A stretch of DNA of 64,000 bases from Deinococcus betulae (GTDB lineage: Bacteria > Deinococcota > Deinococci > Deinococcales > Deinococcaceae), in assembly GCF_020166395.1 (NCBI RefSeq), contig NZ_JAIQXU010000008.1, positions 1 through 64,000 of the forward strand, given 5' to 3'. Shown here piece by piece: positions 8,381-20,088 of the stretch. The notes beneath the pieces are model-generated. The model saw only the letters and a program-made list of their open reading frames with translations, ran no database searches and was not told the DNA's origin. The first letter of the stretch is position 1. Each line of letters starts with the position of its first letter. The translations under genes were made by a program, and so were the position numbers.

Positions 8381-11300
8381 GTGAAATCAACCCCCAAGTG
8401 CCTCGCTGCTCTTCTGACCGCCTTGCTGGCGGCCGGACACGGCGCCGCACAGGACATCAGCACCAGTCTGCCGCTCACCACGGTAGGCGACCGCCTCATG
8501 TGGACGGTGGGCGACCAGAACCTGAACCTGGAGGTTCAGGTGGCGGGCCGCGTGCGCCTGGAGCTGTACAGCCCCCGCGTGGACCAGGGCGACTACCGCA
8601 GCGACAACTACTACGGCGACGAGCAGTACGACGCCAACCAGAGCCAGGTCACCACGACCTTTAGCCTCCTGAATGCCAGTGGCCAGACTGTCCTGAGCCG
8701 CAGCTTTGCCCCCGGCGAGCACGCCTGGGAAACCCTGCTGGACCAGGACCTGCCGGCGGGCCAGTACCGCCTGCGGGCGGTCACCAGCGGCAACGGTAAA
8801 AACACCTTCGCCGTGCGCCTGGCCGGCGTGAGCGCGGCCCTGAGCACCGAGCGCCTGAGCGTCAACGTGCACTCGCGCGAGTGGGTGCCGGCCCTGAATG
8901 TCAGTGTGGATGGCCAGAGCGGCCATGTGCTGCGCCTGTACGACGGTGACGGTCCCAGCGAACTGGAAGCGCAGCTGCGCGACGCCAGCGGCAACGTAAC
9001 GCCCCTGCAGGTCAGCGCTGACCTGAGTTTCAGCGACCTGCCGTTGCCCGCGCAGGCCGGCAACTACACCGTGGAACTGCGCCAGCCCGCCAGCGCCCGC
9101 CAGTACAGCAACACCGTGGGCTTTTCGCTGACCCGCGCTGGCCAGGGCGTGCCCCTGAGCGTGGCGCGCGTGGACCAGACCGGGCGGCTGCGGGTAACGG
9201 CCGAGCTGGTGTTGCCCGGCAGCACCCAGCCCGTCCAGACGACGGCCCTGGTGGGTCAGACTTCTGTGACAATTCCGGGCACCCTGGAGCAGACGGTGGC
9301 CGCCGGCACCTACCCTGTGACCCCCGACCCGGTGACCGGCGCGCAGGTCAGCGTGGCGGCCCCCAGCGTGACCGTGCCGCGCGGCGGCACCGGAGAAACC
9401 CGCATTCAGGTGCGCCCCGAGGTGGCCCTGAGCCTCACGGCCGACAAGCAGGCCGTCTGCGTGGGCGACACCGTGACCCTGACGGCCCGCGCCCAGACTG
9501 CGTTTGCGGGCGATCTGCCGCTGGACCTGACCCTGGACACGCCGGGCCTGAACGTGCAGGGCGTGAACACCCTGGCCGGCACCCTGAGCGCCGCCCGCCC
9601 CGGCGAGCTGCGCCTGACCGCCACCGCCACCCAGGCGGGCCCCCTGACCGTCACGGCCCGCCTGGCCCCCTGGGCCCAGGCGCAGACGCTGGACCTGAAT
9701 GTGCTGGCCAGCGCGACCTCACTGCAACTGAGCCGCGACCCGCTGCCCACGGCCGCGCCGGGCGATGAAGTCACGGTGACCCTGCGCGTGACGAACACGG
9801 CCGCCTCGGCGGTGCCGTTCACGCTGACCGACACCGCCCTGGGCGGCCTGGAGGCGCTGGACACCACAGCATTCAGCGGCGAGCTGGCTGCCGGCGAGAC
9901 CCGCGCCCTGAGCTACCGGGCCCGCGTGACCGTGGCCGGTACGGCGCGCCTGGACGCCTCGCTGCGCAGCCCCGAGTGCGCCGCCACCCAGACCGTGAGC
10001 GGCACCCTGGTCGCGCAGGCCCCGGCATCCCAGCCGGTTCCGGTGCCCACAGCTGCCCCCCAGCCTGCTCCCGAAGCGCGGCGGGCCAGCACCGTGACCC
10101 TGCCCTTTGACGTGCCCCGCCAGACCCGTGAAGTCGTGGTGGCGCACGCCGTGCCTGAAGGCGCCACCTTTGTGGCCGGCAGCGCCCGCCTGAACGGACA
10201 GCCGGTGGCCGACCCCCTGCGCGGCCCCAGTGGCCAGCTGTACTGGGTGATTCCTCAGAGCGCCCTGACCCAGGGTGAGGCGGCCTGGCGCGGCACGGTC
10301 ACGTATGACCTGGCCCACAGTGGCCCGCTGGGCGCCCTGAGCCGGCCCGCACTGCTGGCCCGCTACGCCGGCGAGCGCCAGGAAGTGCTGGAAGGCGAAT
10401 TCAGCGAGGCGGACCTGAACGCCGCCCAGCCTCTGAACGCGCCGGCCACCGCCACCGAGAATGCCGGCGTCATCAAATTTCCTTTGCAGGGCAGCCTGAT
10501 CCGTATTCGTGACCGCATCAACGTGGTGCTGCAGGTGCCTGCTGGCCAGGAGCCCACCCTGACGGTCAACGGGCAGCCCGTGGGCGAGGACCGTGTTGGC
10601 CAGGTCGCCACGAACGAGGACGGCAGCCGCACCGTGACTTTTGTGGGGGTGCCGCTGCGTGCTGGGGCCAACACGCTGCAGTCTGGCCGCGACACCGTGG
10701 ATGTGCAGCTGGTGGGGGCCACGGCCCGAATTGAGCTGACCCCGGTGGCCCTGACGGCCGACGGCAGCACCCCGCTGCGCCTGAAGGTGCGCGCGCTGGA
10801 CGCCGCCGGCAATCTCACTGAGCAGGACACGGTCACCCTGACGACCAGCCTGGAGCCCCGCACCCCCGACGCCGACCCGGCGACCGCCGGCTATCAGGTG
10901 GCGCTGCGCGGCGGCGAGGGCGAACTGGTGCTGCAGCCGCAGGCCGCCCCCACCACCCTGAGCGTGACCGCCGCGCAGGGCCAGGGCGCCGTGACCACCC
11001 GCTACGACGTGCGCCCCGACGGCAGCCGCGTGGGCGTGGGCGTGGTCAGCGCGACCCTGGGCCTGGACGGCAGCCTCAACCTGGCCGACGACCTGAGCGT
11101 TCAGGCGCGCGCCTCCTATGAGGGAGCCCTGGCCGGCGGCAAGCTGTACGTGGCCGCTGACACCGGCGGCCTGCCCACCGACAACGACACCCTCAAGCGC
11201 TTCTCGCTGTACGGCGACAGCTCGGTGGCGTCGGCGCCGCTGCAGGGCATTGACCCGGTGGCTGTCAGCTACGACCACCCCAGCTTCCGCGCGGACTACC

Positions 11301-13147
11301 GCCGCAGCGCCCTGCCGATTGACGTGCTGCCCGTGGGCGAGCAGCTGACGGCCCTGACCGTGAGCACCAAGGGCGCGGCGCAGGTCAGCGGCTTTGCGGC
11401 CCTGGTGCCTGGTGACCGGATTACCGGCGAGCGCATCACGCCCGAAGGCACCCGCCTGCTGCGCCTGGCGCGCGGCGGCGTGGCCCTGGGCAGCGAGACC
11501 CTGGAAGTCCTGACCCTGGAAGAGAGCAGCGGCAAGGAGCTGCGCCGCACCACCCTGACCCGCAACGTGGATTACGTGCTGGACACCCGCACTGGCATCA
11601 TCACCCTGACCCGCGCTCTGGAGCGCGTGGACGGCGAGCTGAACAACGTGGTCGTGCTGGCCAGCTACCGCCTGGACAGCCCACTGGCCAACCGCACCCT
11701 GGCCTACGGCGTGCAGGCCAAGTACAGCGCCGAGCGCTACGGCGTGGGCGTGGCCGCCGTCAGCCTGGACGGCCGCGTGACTACCGGCGTGCGCGCCACC
11801 TTTGACAACGGCACCGTAAGCGCCGACGGCCTGGTGGCCTACTCGGGCGGCCTGCAGGCCAGCGCCGACCTGGGCGTGAAGCTGGGCCAGACCACCGTGC
11901 AGGGCCGCGTGCGCTACCAGGACGGGCAGTATCAGGGCCTCGCGCCCCTGACGCCGGGCCTGAACGTCAGCGCCAGCGTGGACACCCGCCTGACCGAGCA
12001 GCTGAGTGCCAACGTGCAGGCCGATTACACCCGCACGGCCAGCACGCAGGGCGGCAGCGTGACGGCGCGCGCCGACTACCGCCTGAACCCCTTCAGTGTG
12101 GGGGCCGGCCTGCGGGCAGCATTCGGCACCCAGAGCGGTCTGGGGGCGGTCCTGAGCGCCGGTTACCACCAGGCGCCCATTGACGTGGACATCACGCACG
12201 TGCAGCCCCTGAGTGGCAACCTGGACCCGGTCACCACCGTGACCGCCAAGTACGCCCTGAGCGACACCCTGAGCGTGGGCCTGACCGACGAGATCAACTG
12301 GAACACCGGCCAGCGCGCCGCCCTGTCGCTGAGCAGCACGGTGGGCAACACCAACTATCAGGTGGCCTACGACCTGCCCACGGCCGGCGGCCAGGGCAAC
12401 CGCGCCCGCTTTGGCGTGAGCACCAGCCTGCCTCTGACCGATCGCCTGACGGCCGGTGTGCGCGGCAGCGCCCTGTACGACGTGAGCACCCGCGCGGCTG
12501 AACTGACGGCCGGCGCCGACCTGCTGTACAAGACCGACCGCCTGACCGCCAGCACCGGCACGGACCTGACCCTGAAGGGCGGCCAGTTTGGCGTGGTGCT
12601 GCGCGGCGGTGTCTCAGGGCAACTCAGCGACCACCTGACCCTCAGCGCCGACGGCCTGGGCGAGCTCGGGGCAGGCAAGAGCGGCCTGCGCGCGGCCATC
12701 GGCTACGCCTACCGCAACCGCACCTTTAACAGCCTGGGTACCGTCCGCTATGTCAGCGGCAGCCTGGCAGGCGGCCAGCCAGAACTGAGCAGCAACCTCG
12801 CCGCCGAATACCGCCAGCCCACCTGGGCTGTGCGCGCCGGCCTGGACACCCGCACCCTGCTGAGCGACAGCGGCAGCTTTACCGCGCAGCTGGGCCTGGG
12901 CGCCACCTACTACGTGACCGACCGCATTGGTGTCGGTGCCTGGGGCCGCGCCCTGACGCAGCCGGGCAGCGGCAGCACGCAGTACGGCTACGGCCTGGAA
13001 GCGTCGTTCCGCGCGCTGCCCGGCACCTGGATTACCGCTGGGTACAATCCGGCTGGGTTCACTGGTCTGGGCAACGCCTACACCAAGCAGGGGGCTTACC
13101 TGCGCCTTGACCTGACACTGGACGAGACCCTGGGAGGGGAGAAGTAA
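8381..13147 (+). CDS. Giant exported protein with DUF11-like domains and C-terminal outer-membrane beta-barrel (1588 aa)
   Basis: GTG start directly after the previous stop, with GGAGG upstream. It has a signal peptide ending near GHGAAQ, a jelly-roll-like N-terminal domain, several beta-sandwich repeats, a Pro/Ala linker near residue 550 and another DUF11-like domain. Around residues 1060-1085 comes the phrase [18 protein letters not shown], which in large envelope proteins often precedes a barrel. From about residue 1106 to the end, short alternating amphipathic strands with tight turns (for example [17 protein letters not shown]) look like a 20-plus-strand outer-membrane barrel. Only two cysteines were noticed. 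The next ATG abuts its TAA. A pore or anchor for the DUF11 partners is inferred, not shown. Confidence 0.7.
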   Translation: MKSTPKCLAALLTALLAAGHGAAQDISTSLPLTTVGDRLMWTVGDQNLNLEVQVAGRVRLELYSPRVDQGDYRSDNYYGDEQYDANQSQVTTTFSLLNASGQTVLSRSFAPGEHAWETLLDQDLPAGQYRLRAVTSGNGKNTFAVRLAGVSAALSTERLSVNVHSREWVPALNVSVDGQSGHVLRLYDGDGPSELEAQLRDASGNVTPLQVSADLSFSDLPLPAQAGNYTVELRQPASARQYSNTVGFSLTRAGQGVPLSVARVDQTGRLRVTAELVLPGSTQPVQTTALVGQTSVTIPGTLEQTVAAGTYPVTPDPVTGAQVSVAAPSVTVPRGGTGETRIQVRPEVALSLTADKQAVCVGDTVTLTARAQTAFAGDLPLDLTLDTPGLNVQGVNTLAGTLSAARPGELRLTATATQAGPLTVTARLAPWAQAQTLDLNVLASATSLQLSRDPLPTAAPGDEVTVTLRVTNTAASAVPFTLTDTALGGLEALDTTAFSGELAAGETRALSYRARVTVAGTARLDASLRSPECAATQTVSGTLVAQAPASQPVPVPTAAPQPAPEARRASTVTLPFDVPRQTREVVVAHAVPEGATFVAGSARLNGQPVADPLRGPSGQLYWVIPQSALTQGEAAWRGTVTYDLAHSGPLGALSRPALLARYAGERQEVLEGEFSEADLNAAQPLNAPATATENAGVIKFPLQGSLIRIRDRINVVLQVPAGQEPTLTVNGQPVGEDRVGQVATNEDGSRTVTFVGVPLRAGANTLQSGRDTVDVQLVGATARIELTPVALTADGSTPLRLKVRALDAAGNLTEQDTVTLTTSLEPRTPDADPATAGYQVALRGGEGELVLQPQAAPTTLSVTAAQGQGAVTTRYDVRPDGSRVGVGVVSATLGLDGSLNLADDLSVQARASYEGALAGGKLYVAADTGGLPTDNDTLKRFSLYGDSSVASAPLQGIDPVAVSYDHPSFRADYRRSALPIDVLPVGEQLTALTVSTKGAAQVSGFAALVPGDRITGERITPEGTRLLRLARGGVALGSETLEVLTLEESSGKELRRTTLTRNVDYVLDTRTGIITLTRALERVDGELNNVVVLASYRLDSPLANRTLAYGVQAKYSAERYGVGVAAVSLDGRVTTGVRATFDNGTVSADGLVAYSGGLQASADLGVKLGQTTVQGRVRYQDGQYQGLAPLTPGLNVSASVDTRLTEQLSANVQADYTRTASTQGGSVTARADYRLNPFSVGAGLRAAFGTQSGLGAVLSAGYHQAPIDVDITHVQPLSGNLDPVTTVTAKYALSDTLSVGLTDEINWNTGQRAALSLSSTVGNTNYQVAYDLPTAGGQGNRARFGVSTSLPLTDRLTAGVRGSALYDVSTRAAELTAGADLLYKTDRLTASTGTDLTLKGGQFGVVLRGGVSGQLSDHLTLSADGLGELGAGKSGLRAAIGYAYRNRTFNSLGTVRYVSGSLAGGQPELSSNLAAEYRQPTWAVRAGLDTRTLLSDSGSFTAQLGLGATYYVTDRIGVGAWGRALTQPGSGSTQYGYGLEASFRALPGTWITAGYNPAGFTGLGNAYTKQGAYLRLDLTLDETLGGEK

Positions 13148-16100
13148 ATGGGCGCTCACTCTATTCGGAGCAACATGAAGGGCCTGGTCTCACGGCTGTC
13201 ACGTCTGGCCGTCGTGGGGTTGGGCATGGCGGCGCTGGGCAGTACGGCCCAGGCTGCGGCCAGCTACTGCACGGCGATCTATTCCGCGCAAACAACCCCA
13301 ACAATCAGTGGCATCAACCCGGCAAACGGCGAACTGATTAAGAGTGTCTCTGGCGCCGGCGAACCCAATGCCATTGCCATCAATCCTATTGACGGCCTGG
13401 TCTATTTCTTTGATCGCGGCACAACGCCGCCTACGCTCTACCGGATTAATCCAGCTGCTGCCACGCCAACAGCCGTCGCCGTAGGGCAGATGACCAACAA
13501 CGGCACAGACTTTCTGGTGGGGGCAACGTTTACGCCGGCAGGTGGACTCATCACCTATTGGAGCAGTCTGACTATCCGGACAGTCAATATTACGACGCGC
13601 ACCTTTGGTGCGGCTCAGAACATTACCGGTTCGGATATTGTTGCCGGCACTAACGGTGACATTGCGTATGACAGTTCGGGTCAGTTGTGGGCGATTAGCA
13701 ACCCTGCTACCGGGGCAGCGCTATATAAGCTGACCCCCAGCGGGACCACATATGCCGCAACCAAATACGTCACGATCTCTGGTACGTCCTCTAGCTCGAT
13801 TAACGGTTTGGCTATCAACGCGGTCACAGGTCTTTTCTACCTGTCCAGCAACGGGTCTTTGTACGGCCTGGATGGTTTAGGCAATGCCACACCAAGCGGG
13901 GCCGCCACCTTAAAGGGCAGCATCGCTGGCGTTACGGATTTGGCGTCTTGCGGTACGGTGCCGAATACGCCAACAGCCACGAAAGCCTTTTCCCCTTCAA
14001 CGATCCAGTCACCTGCCACCACCAGTACGCTGACCATTAATGTAGAGAACAGCAATTTGGCGCCCTATTACCTGTTTGCCAACATTGTGGACACCATGCC
14101 CACCGGTATGACCGTCAATACGGGCAGCCTGGGCGGCACCTGTGATGACAACGGCAATACCCTGACGGCCACCACGGGCGCCATCACACTGGCGAAAGGC
14201 GCCACGATTCCTGTGGGCGGCTGCACCATTACGGCTACAGTGAACGTAGCGAACACTCCTGGCAGCTACACCAACACCATTGCGGCCAACAGCGTTCAGG
14301 GGTCCACCGGCACGCTGACCACCATCACCAGCGCCACCCTGGTCAGCCAGCAGGCACCCACCATCACCAAGGCGTTCTCGCCGGCCAGCGTGGCCCTGAA
14401 CGGCACCAGCACGATCACCTTTACGGTGACCAACGGGAATCCCGGCAGCAACCCGGCGCTGACCAACCTCAACTTCACCGACACGCTGACTGGGATGCGG
14501 GTCGCCAGCACGGCTATCGGCGGCACCTGCACCTCGGTGACGAACAGCCCGGCGCTGGCTGTGGGTGCGACAGCCCTGAACCTCACCATTCCGAGTCTCG
14601 CTGCTGCCAGCAGCTGCACGGTCACGGTACAGGTTGAAGGCACGCAGATTGGCGTCAATCCCAACACGGCGAGCGGCGTGAACAGCACCGAAACTCCCAC
14701 GCGCGGCGCCGCGTCCGGTACGGTGAACCTGACCGTGCGGCCGCTGGCACCCGTGGTCACCAAGAGCTTTAGCCCGGCCACCGTGGCCCAGGGCGGCACC
14801 ACCCAGCTGACCATCAATGTCAGTAACCCCAACGGCGTGGCCGCTACCGGCTTTACACTGACCGATGACATTGCCACCACCACGGGCGTCACGGGGCTGA
14901 CCATCACGGCCGTAGGCACCGATACCTGTAAGGGTACGGGCACCGTGACCACCACGAACGGCAAGTACACCCTGACCGGCGGCACCCTGCCAACCGGTGG
15001 CTGCTCGGTCGTCTTGACGGTTCAGGTGCCCAGTGGCGCCACCGTAGGCGCCAAGACCAATACCATCCTGGGTTCATCGGTGACAGGGACCATCAACGGT
15101 CAGAGCCTTCCGCCGGTGGCCGACGCCACGGCTACGCTGACCGTAACGCCCGTGGTGGACCTGGCCATCACCAAAACTGGCCCAGCGACTGCCTTTCAGG
15201 GCGCTGCCGTGACCTACACCATCCGCGCCTGGAACAACGGCCCCAGCGCCGTGACGGGTGCTACCATCTCTGATACCGTTCCTGCCAACCTGACCAGCGT
15301 GAGCTGGACCTGCGTGGCCACTGGCACCGCCACCTGCGGCGCGGCTAGTGGAACGGGCAACAGCATCAGCCTGGGTGCCAACCTGCCGGTCGATACAGGC
15401 AGCGCGGCCACTGCCGACACTAACTACGTGACCCTGACGGTGACGGGTACCGCTGCCACCAACGGCACGGTCACGAACACGGCGGCCATTGCCGCGCCAG
15501 GCGGCGTCACAGAAACTGTGACGGCCAACAACTCGGCCAGTGTTCAGACTGTAGTGAGTGCGCAGATCGTCTGCTCGAATCTGTATGGCCTGGTCGGCGG
15601 CGACTTCACGACCAACAACAACGGCACGGACATCCGCGTCATTGGTGACACCGACAACGTGCTGGGCGCGCTGATTGCCACTGTGCCGCAGACCGGTGGC
15701 GGCGTGACGGGCTACAGCGCCACCCTGGCGATCAAGCCCGACCGCTCGAAGTTCTTCGTGGTGCGTGACGCCGATTCGCGCCTCCTGAGCTTTGACGTGG
15801 CCACCAATACCTGGACCGAAGGGCAGGCGCTGCCCACCCCTACGGGCCGTTACATCCGCATGGCCGTGACCTCCAACGACGTGGGCTATGTCATGGACGG
15901 TGCGGGCAATCTGTTCAGCTTCACCACCACAGCTACTCCCGCCTACACGGCCCTTCCGGCCCTGACCAAGCTGCCGGCCAGTGCCCCTGCGCTGGGGGCC
16001 AGCGGTGACTTCTTTGCCGACAACCGGGGCAACCTCTTCCTGCTCAGCAGCACTGGCGCCGACGGCTTTCTGGACTTCTGGGAAATCGAGCCGGCCAACA

Positions 16101-17587
16101 ACAATCTGGTGTACCTGGGTCGTCTGTCCGATGCGGATATCGTGGGCACCTACGGGGGCTTTGGCGCCACGCCCAACGGTCTGTTCGGGCGCGGGGGTTC
16201 GGGCCGCATGATTAACGTGGATCTGCGGGCGTTCACCGCGACCCCCGTGGGCACGGCCAACAACGGCGCCACTGACCTGGCCAGCTGCACCTTCCCCAGT
16301 CTGACGCGCACCATCAGCGCCATCAAGACCGCCACGCGCGTGGGCGGCGGCACCACCGTGCAGCCGGGCGATACGCTGGAATACACCATCACGGTGAAGA
16401 ACACGGGCACGGTGGCAGCGGGCAACACCCAGTTCCTGGACCAGATTCCAGCAGGCACCACCTACGTGGCGGGCACCACCACCCTGAACGGGACCGCAGT
16501 AACGGATGCGACAGGCGGTGTAATGCCTTACACCCAGAGCGGTCAGCCCATCAACAGCCCTGGTCAGCAGGTGGGTTCGCTGCTGGTGGATCAGACGCCC
16601 GCCGACACCACGGACCGTGAGGCGATCATCAAGTTCCGTGTGACCGTCAATACTGCCAATCCGCCGACCCAGGTGTCGAACCAGGGCGCGGTCAGCACCC
16701 GCGACAACGGCGCTGTTCTGACGGCCGTCACTGATGACCCAGCAACCGCGACGGCCAACGACGCCACGGTGACCACCGTCACCCCGGTCGCGGTGCTGGA
16801 CCTGGCCATCACCAAGGCGGGCCCCGCGTTTGCCAAGGCGGGCGAGGCCTTCGCCTACACCATCACCGTGACCAACACCACGGCCACGCCGTCCACCACC
16901 GTCACGGTCACCGACATCCTGCCCACCGGCCTGACCTTCGTGAGCGCCACGAACAGCGGCAGCTACAACGCAGGCACCCGCACCGTGACCTGGACGCTGG
17001 CCAGCGTGGCGGGCAACGCCAGCACCGTCCTGACCCTGAACGTGACGGCGCCGGCTGCCGCCACCATCAGCCCTGCGGCCGGGGTCAAGAGCGCGCAGAA
17101 CACGGCCAGCCTCTCGGCCACGGGCGACACGAACGCAGCCAACAACACCTCGGCCCCGGTGACCACCCGCTTCGTGCTGAACGAGATCACCAAGCGCGTG
17201 CGGAATGTCACCACGAACAGCGCGTTCGGCACGTCTGGCGGCGGCAAGCCAGGCGAGGTGCTGGAATATTGCCTGGACACCACCAACCTGGGCGGCGCTG
17301 ATCTCCCCGGCTACGCCCTGACCGACCAGGTGCCCGGCAACGTGAACGCTCTCACCACGGCCTACGACGCCGATGAACCCACGACGGCCACCGGCTTTGG
17401 GGTGCGCGTGGCGCGGACCACGGCAGGCGTGACCACCACCACCTACCGCACCAGCGTGGCCGACGGCGATACCGGCACGCTGACCACCACGGGCGGCACC
17501 TTCAGCCGGGGCACCATGACCCTGGGCCTGGGCACCCTGCTGGCGGGCGAGAGTGTGACGGCCTGCTTCCAGGCCACGATCCGCTAA
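13148..17587 (+). CDS. Exported protein with two beta-propeller regions and DUF11 repeats (1479 aa)
   Basis: The ATG abuts the preceding TAA and follows GGAGGGGAG; an internal ATG at 13175 is an alternative. A long signal peptide ends near STAQAAA. The order is: propeller region 1 (about 35-275, DUF6923-like), three or four DUF11 repeats, propeller region 2 (about 810-1040, from ICSNLYGLVGGDF), then further DUF11 repeats to the end. Paired cysteines recur in the repeats (GGTC and GGC phrases), unlike the partner proteins. The DNA of region 1 is near 52-55% GC in sampled 60-base lines, far below the 3' part of the gene. A hairpin ends the operon. An adhesive or structural role is inferred. Confidence 0.75.
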   Translation: MGAHSIRSNMKGLVSRLSRLAVVGLGMAALGSTAQAAASYCTAIYSAQTTPTISGINPANGELIKSVSGAGEPNAIAINPIDGLVYFFDRGTTPPTLYRINPAAATPTAVAVGQMTNNGTDFLVGATFTPAGGLITYWSSLTIRTVNITTRTFGAAQNITGSDIVAGTNGDIAYDSSGQLWAISNPATGAALYKLTPSGTTYAATKYVTISGTSSSSINGLAINAVTGLFYLSSNGSLYGLDGLGNATPSGAATLKGSIAGVTDLASCGTVPNTPTATKAFSPSTIQSPATTSTLTINVENSNLAPYYLFANIVDTMPTGMTVNTGSLGGTCDDNGNTLTATTGAITLAKGATIPVGGCTITATVNVANTPGSYTNTIAANSVQGSTGTLTTITSATLVSQQAPTITKAFSPASVALNGTSTITFTVTNGNPGSNPALTNLNFTDTLTGMRVASTAIGGTCTSVTNSPALAVGATALNLTIPSLAAASSCTVTVQVEGTQIGVNPNTASGVNSTETPTRGAASGTVNLTVRPLAPVVTKSFSPATVAQGGTTQLTINVSNPNGVAATGFTLTDDIATTTGVTGLTITAVGTDTCKGTGTVTTTNGKYTLTGGTLPTGGCSVVLTVQVPSGATVGAKTNTILGSSVTGTINGQSLPPVADATATLTVTPVVDLAITKTGPATAFQGAAVTYTIRAWNNGPSAVTGATISDTVPANLTSVSWTCVATGTATCGAASGTGNSISLGANLPVDTGSAATADTNYVTLTVTGTAATNGTVTNTAAIAAPGGVTETVTANNSASVQTVVSAQIVCSNLYGLVGGDFTTNNNGTDIRVIGDTDNVLGALIATVPQTGGGVTGYSATLAIKPDRSKFFVVRDADSRLLSFDVATNTWTEGQALPTPTGRYIRMAVTSNDVGYVMDGAGNLFSFTTTATPAYTALPALTKLPASAPALGASGDFFADNRGNLFLLSSTGADGFLDFWEIEPANNNLVYLGRLSDADIVGTYGGFGATPNGLFGRGGSGRMINVDLRAFTATPVGTANNGATDLASCTFPSLTRTISAIKTATRVGGGTTVQPGDTLEYTITVKNTGTVAAGNTQFLDQIPAGTTYVAGTTTLNGTAVTDATGGVMPYTQSGQPINSPGQQVGSLLVDQTPADTTDREAIIKFRVTVNTANPPTQVSNQGAVSTRDNGAVLTAVTDDPATATANDATVTTVTPVAVLDLAITKAGPAFAKAGEAFAYTITVTNTTATPSTTVTVTDILPTGLTFVSATNSGSYNAGTRTVTWTLASVAGNASTVLTLNVTAPAAATISPAAGVKSAQNTASLSATGDTNAANNTSAPVTTRFVLNEITKRVRNVTTNSAFGTSGGGKPGEVLEYCLDTTNLGGADLPGYALTDQVPGNVNALTTAYDADEPTTATGFGVRVARTTAGVTTTTYRTSVADGDTGTLTTTGGTFSRGTMTLGLGTLLAGESVTACFQATIR

Positions 17588-17600
17588 GCACAGTTCTTTC

Positions 17601-17633
17601 AAGGCGCCCCTCCGAAAGTTGGAGGGGCGCCTT
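17601..17633 (+). terminator. Strong hairpin ending the DUF11 operon
   Basis: AAGGCGCCCCTCC (17601-17613) pairs perfectly over 13 bp with GGAGGGGCGCCTT (17621-17633) around a 7-base loop. No T run follows, so it may act as a terminator in both directions or as an mRNA 3' end. It lies between convergent genes; the rest of 17634-17843 shows nothing else. Confidence 0.75.
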
Positions 17634-17843
17634 GCTGTAGGCCGAGCAGGCCCGATTGGAGCAGACGGACTTTGAGAGAGCGCAGCAGGAGGAGCTGTGT
17701 CTAGGCCACTACCCCATGTCATAGACGCCAGCTAGATCAAAGATGCCCCTATCTCAGGCACAGGGTCTGGGCTGAAGGAGCTGGGCGACCTTAGAGAGAC
17801 AACACCCCCGACCACTGGGGCCGGGGGCGGGAGGAATGAGGGT

Positions 17844-20009
17844 TCAGTCGCGCCGAGGCGGGCGGCCACCCCGGTCGCTGCCAGGGCGCGGCGCGCGGGG
17901 TTCACGAGGGGCAATCTTGCCTTCCAGCTCCGGGCGAATCAGATCAATCTTGCCCCGGTCGTCAATCCCGGCAATCTTGACCTGCAGAGTGTCGCCCACA
18001 TTCAGGATGTCCTCAACCGCGTTAATCCGCTCCTCGCTCATCTGAGAGATGTGCAGCATGCCGTCCTGGCCGGCGAACAGATTGACAAACGCCCCAAACG
18101 GCGCCGTCTTGACCACGGTGCCGGTAAAGACCTCGCCCACCTTGGCCTCGCGGGTCAGGCCCTCAATGCGCGCCTTGACAGCCTGCGCGGCGCCGCCGTC
18201 GGCCGAGAACACGCGGATGGTGCCGTCCTCTTCTACAGTGATCTGCGCGCCCATGGCTTCCAGTTCGCGGATTTGCTTGCCGCCGGGGCCAATGACTTTG
18301 CCAATCAGCTCGGGGTTGATTTTCAGGCTGATGATGCGCGGCGCGGTGGGGGAGAGTTCGGCGCGTGGGCTGGGCAGTACCTCGGCCATCTTGGATAGAA
18401 TGTGCAGGCGGCCTTCCTTGGCCTGGGCCAGCGCCTCGCGCATGACCTGCGGGGTAATGCCGCCCACCTTGATGTCCATTTGCAGCGCCGTGACCCCCTG
18501 GGCCGTGCCGCAGACCTTGAAATCCATGTCGCCCAGCGCGTCTTCCAGACCCAGAATGTCGGTCAGCACGCGGTAGCGCTCGCCTTCCATGACCAGGCCC
18601 ATCGCCACGCCGGCCACAGGCGCCTTGATGGGCACGCCCGCGTCCATCAGGGCCAGAGTGCCGGCGCAGACGGTGGCCATCGAACTGGACCCGTTCGATT
18701 CCAGCACCTCGCCCACCAGACGCAGCACGTAGGGGAACTCTTCAAAGGAGGGCAGCACTGCGCGAATGGCGCGCTTGGCCAGGTTGCCGTGCCCAATCTC
18801 GCGGCGCGACTGGCCGCCCATGCGCTTGACTTCACCCGTGGAGTACGGCGGGAAATTGTAGTGCAGCAGGAACTTGTCGCCGGTCTCGGCGGTCAGGTCG
18901 TCAATCAGAATCTCGTCGCGCTCGGTGCCCAGGGTCGCCACACCCAGCACCTGCGTCTCGCCGCGCGTGAAGATGGCGCTGCCGTGGGCGCGGGGCAGGG
19001 CGCGGGCCTCAATCCAGATGGGGCGCACCGTCTTGGCGTTGCGGCCATCGGCGCGCAGGTCGTCGTCCAGAATCAGGCGGCGCAATTCCTGCTTTTCCAC
19101 TTTGCCAAAGGCCGACTTGAGGGCCAGGATGCGCTCCTCGGCGCCCTCGACCTCGCCGGCCGGAATCCGCGCTTCAATCAGGCGGTCACGCAGGGCGCGG
19201 ATAGCGGCGCTGCGGTCTTTTTTCTTTCCAGTCAGCAGGGCGTCGCGCAGGCCAGCGGCGCGCGCCTGCTCGGCCAGTTCGGGCACAAGGTCGGTGCTGA
19301 GGTCGCCGTCGGCCAGGAAGTTGAACTTCTCCTGGCCCAGCTCGGCGCGCATGGTTTCGATCAGGTCCAGCACGCCCTGCATCCCGGCGTGGGCAAACTC
19401 AATGGCGGCCACCAGGTCTTCTTCACTGACCTCCTGTGCGCCGGCCTCGACCATCATCACGGCGTCGCGGGTGCCGGCCACGACGAGGTCCAAGCGGCTA
19501 TGCGCCAGCTGGTCGGTGGTGGGATTCAGCACGAACTGACCGTCCACTTGGCCCACGCGCACGCAGGCGGTGGGTCCCTGCCAGGGAATGTCGCTGATGC
19601 TCAGGGCCGCCGAGGCGCCGATGGGCCCCAGCACGTCGGGCAGGTTCTGGCCGTCCGCCGACAGCACGGTGATGATGACCTGCGTTTCGTGGCGGTAGCC
19701 CTTGGGAAACAGCGGCCGGAGCTGGCGGTCTGTGATGCGCGCCGAGAGAATGGCCTTTTCACCGGGGCGCCCCTCGCGGCGGTGAAACGAGCCGGGAATC
19801 TTGCCCACCGCGTAATGCCGCTCTTCAAATTCCACCGTCAGCGGCAGAAAGTCCAGCGTGCTTTTTTCCGCGCGGGCCTGGGCTGTGACCAGCACCACCG
19901 TGTCGCCGTAGCGCAGGGTGACGCTGCCGCTCACCAGTTTGGCGAGCTTGCCGGTTTCGATGCTCAGCTCCTGGCTGCCGAGCACCGTCGTGTATGTCTT
20001 TCCAATCAT
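17844..20009 (-). CDS. pnp: Polynucleotide phosphorylase
   Basis: The 721-residue exoribonuclease degrades RNA 3' to 5' with phosphate and can add tails. The domains are in the usual order: first RNase PH-like core (residues 1-140, with [15 protein letters not shown]), helical linker, second core (about 320-545, with [17 protein letters not shown]), KH domain ([14 protein letters not shown]) and S1 domain ([20 protein letters not shown]), then a short Arg/Pro/Gly tail. The length is normal. The start at [11 protein letters not shown] is supported by TAGACT (20017-20022) 7 bases upstream, a leaderless arrangement, rather than the upstream in-frame ATG at 20030. It converges on the DUF11 operon. 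Confidence 0.97.
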   Translation of the reverse strand: MIGKTYTTVLGSQELSIETGKLAKLVSGSVTLRYGDTVVLVTAQARAEKSTLDFLPLTVEFEERHYAVGKIPGSFHRREGRPGEKAILSARITDRQLRPLFPKGYRHETQVIITVLSADGQNLPDVLGPIGASAALSISDIPWQGPTACVRVGQVDGQFVLNPTTDQLAHSRLDLVVAGTRDAVMMVEAGAQEVSEEDLVAAIEFAHAGMQGVLDLIETMRAELGQEKFNFLADGDLSTDLVPELAEQARAAGLRDALLTGKKKDRSAAIRALRDRLIEARIPAGEVEGAEERILALKSAFGKVEKQELRRLILDDDLRADGRNAKTVRPIWIEARALPRAHGSAIFTRGETQVLGVATLGTERDEILIDDLTAETGDKFLLHYNFPPYSTGEVKRMGGQSRREIGHGNLAKRAIRAVLPSFEEFPYVLRLVGEVLESNGSSSMATVCAGTLALMDAGVPIKAPVAGVAMGLVMEGERYRVLTDILGLEDALGDMDFKVCGTAQGVTALQMDIKVGGITPQVMREALAQAKEGRLHILSKMAEVLPSPRAELSPTAPRIISLKINPELIGKVIGPGGKQIRELEAMGAQITVEEDGTIRVFSADGGAAQAVKARIEGLTREAKVGEVFTGTVVKTAPFGAFVNLFAGQDGMLHISQMSEERINAVEDILNVGDTLQVKIAGIDDRGKIDLIRPELEGKIAPREPRAPRPGSDRGGRPPRRD

Positions 20010-20016
20010 GAACCTC

Positions 20017-20022
20017 AGTCTA
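20017..20022 (-). promoter_or_regulatory. -10 element of leaderless pnp
   Basis: TAGACT on the minus strand ends 7 bases before the pnp ATG (20009), with no strong ribosome site between them. Confidence 0.55.
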
Positions 20023-20088
20023 TCCCGCACCGGTCAGGCCGCGCCGGACGGCGGCAACGATTGAGCTGCCCGCCGCGTATGGAGAGAC

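Noticed and set aside
5736..8450. A 904-codon open frame on the minus strand opposite the 933-residue DUF11 gene
   Set aside because: Its product is rich in Gly, His, Arg and Gln without domains, the usual shadow of a high-GC gene. The plus strand has a signal peptide, ribosome site and recognisable repeats.
9719..12199. An 826-codon minus-strand frame opposite the barrel gene
   Set aside because: Shadow composition and no start signals; the plus-strand protein is coherent from end to end.
3093..17587. Repeated DNA in the DUF11 genes as a possible CRISPR or tandem-repeat array
   Set aside because: The similarity is at the protein level between diverged immunoglobulin-like domains; there are no identical direct repeats with spacers.
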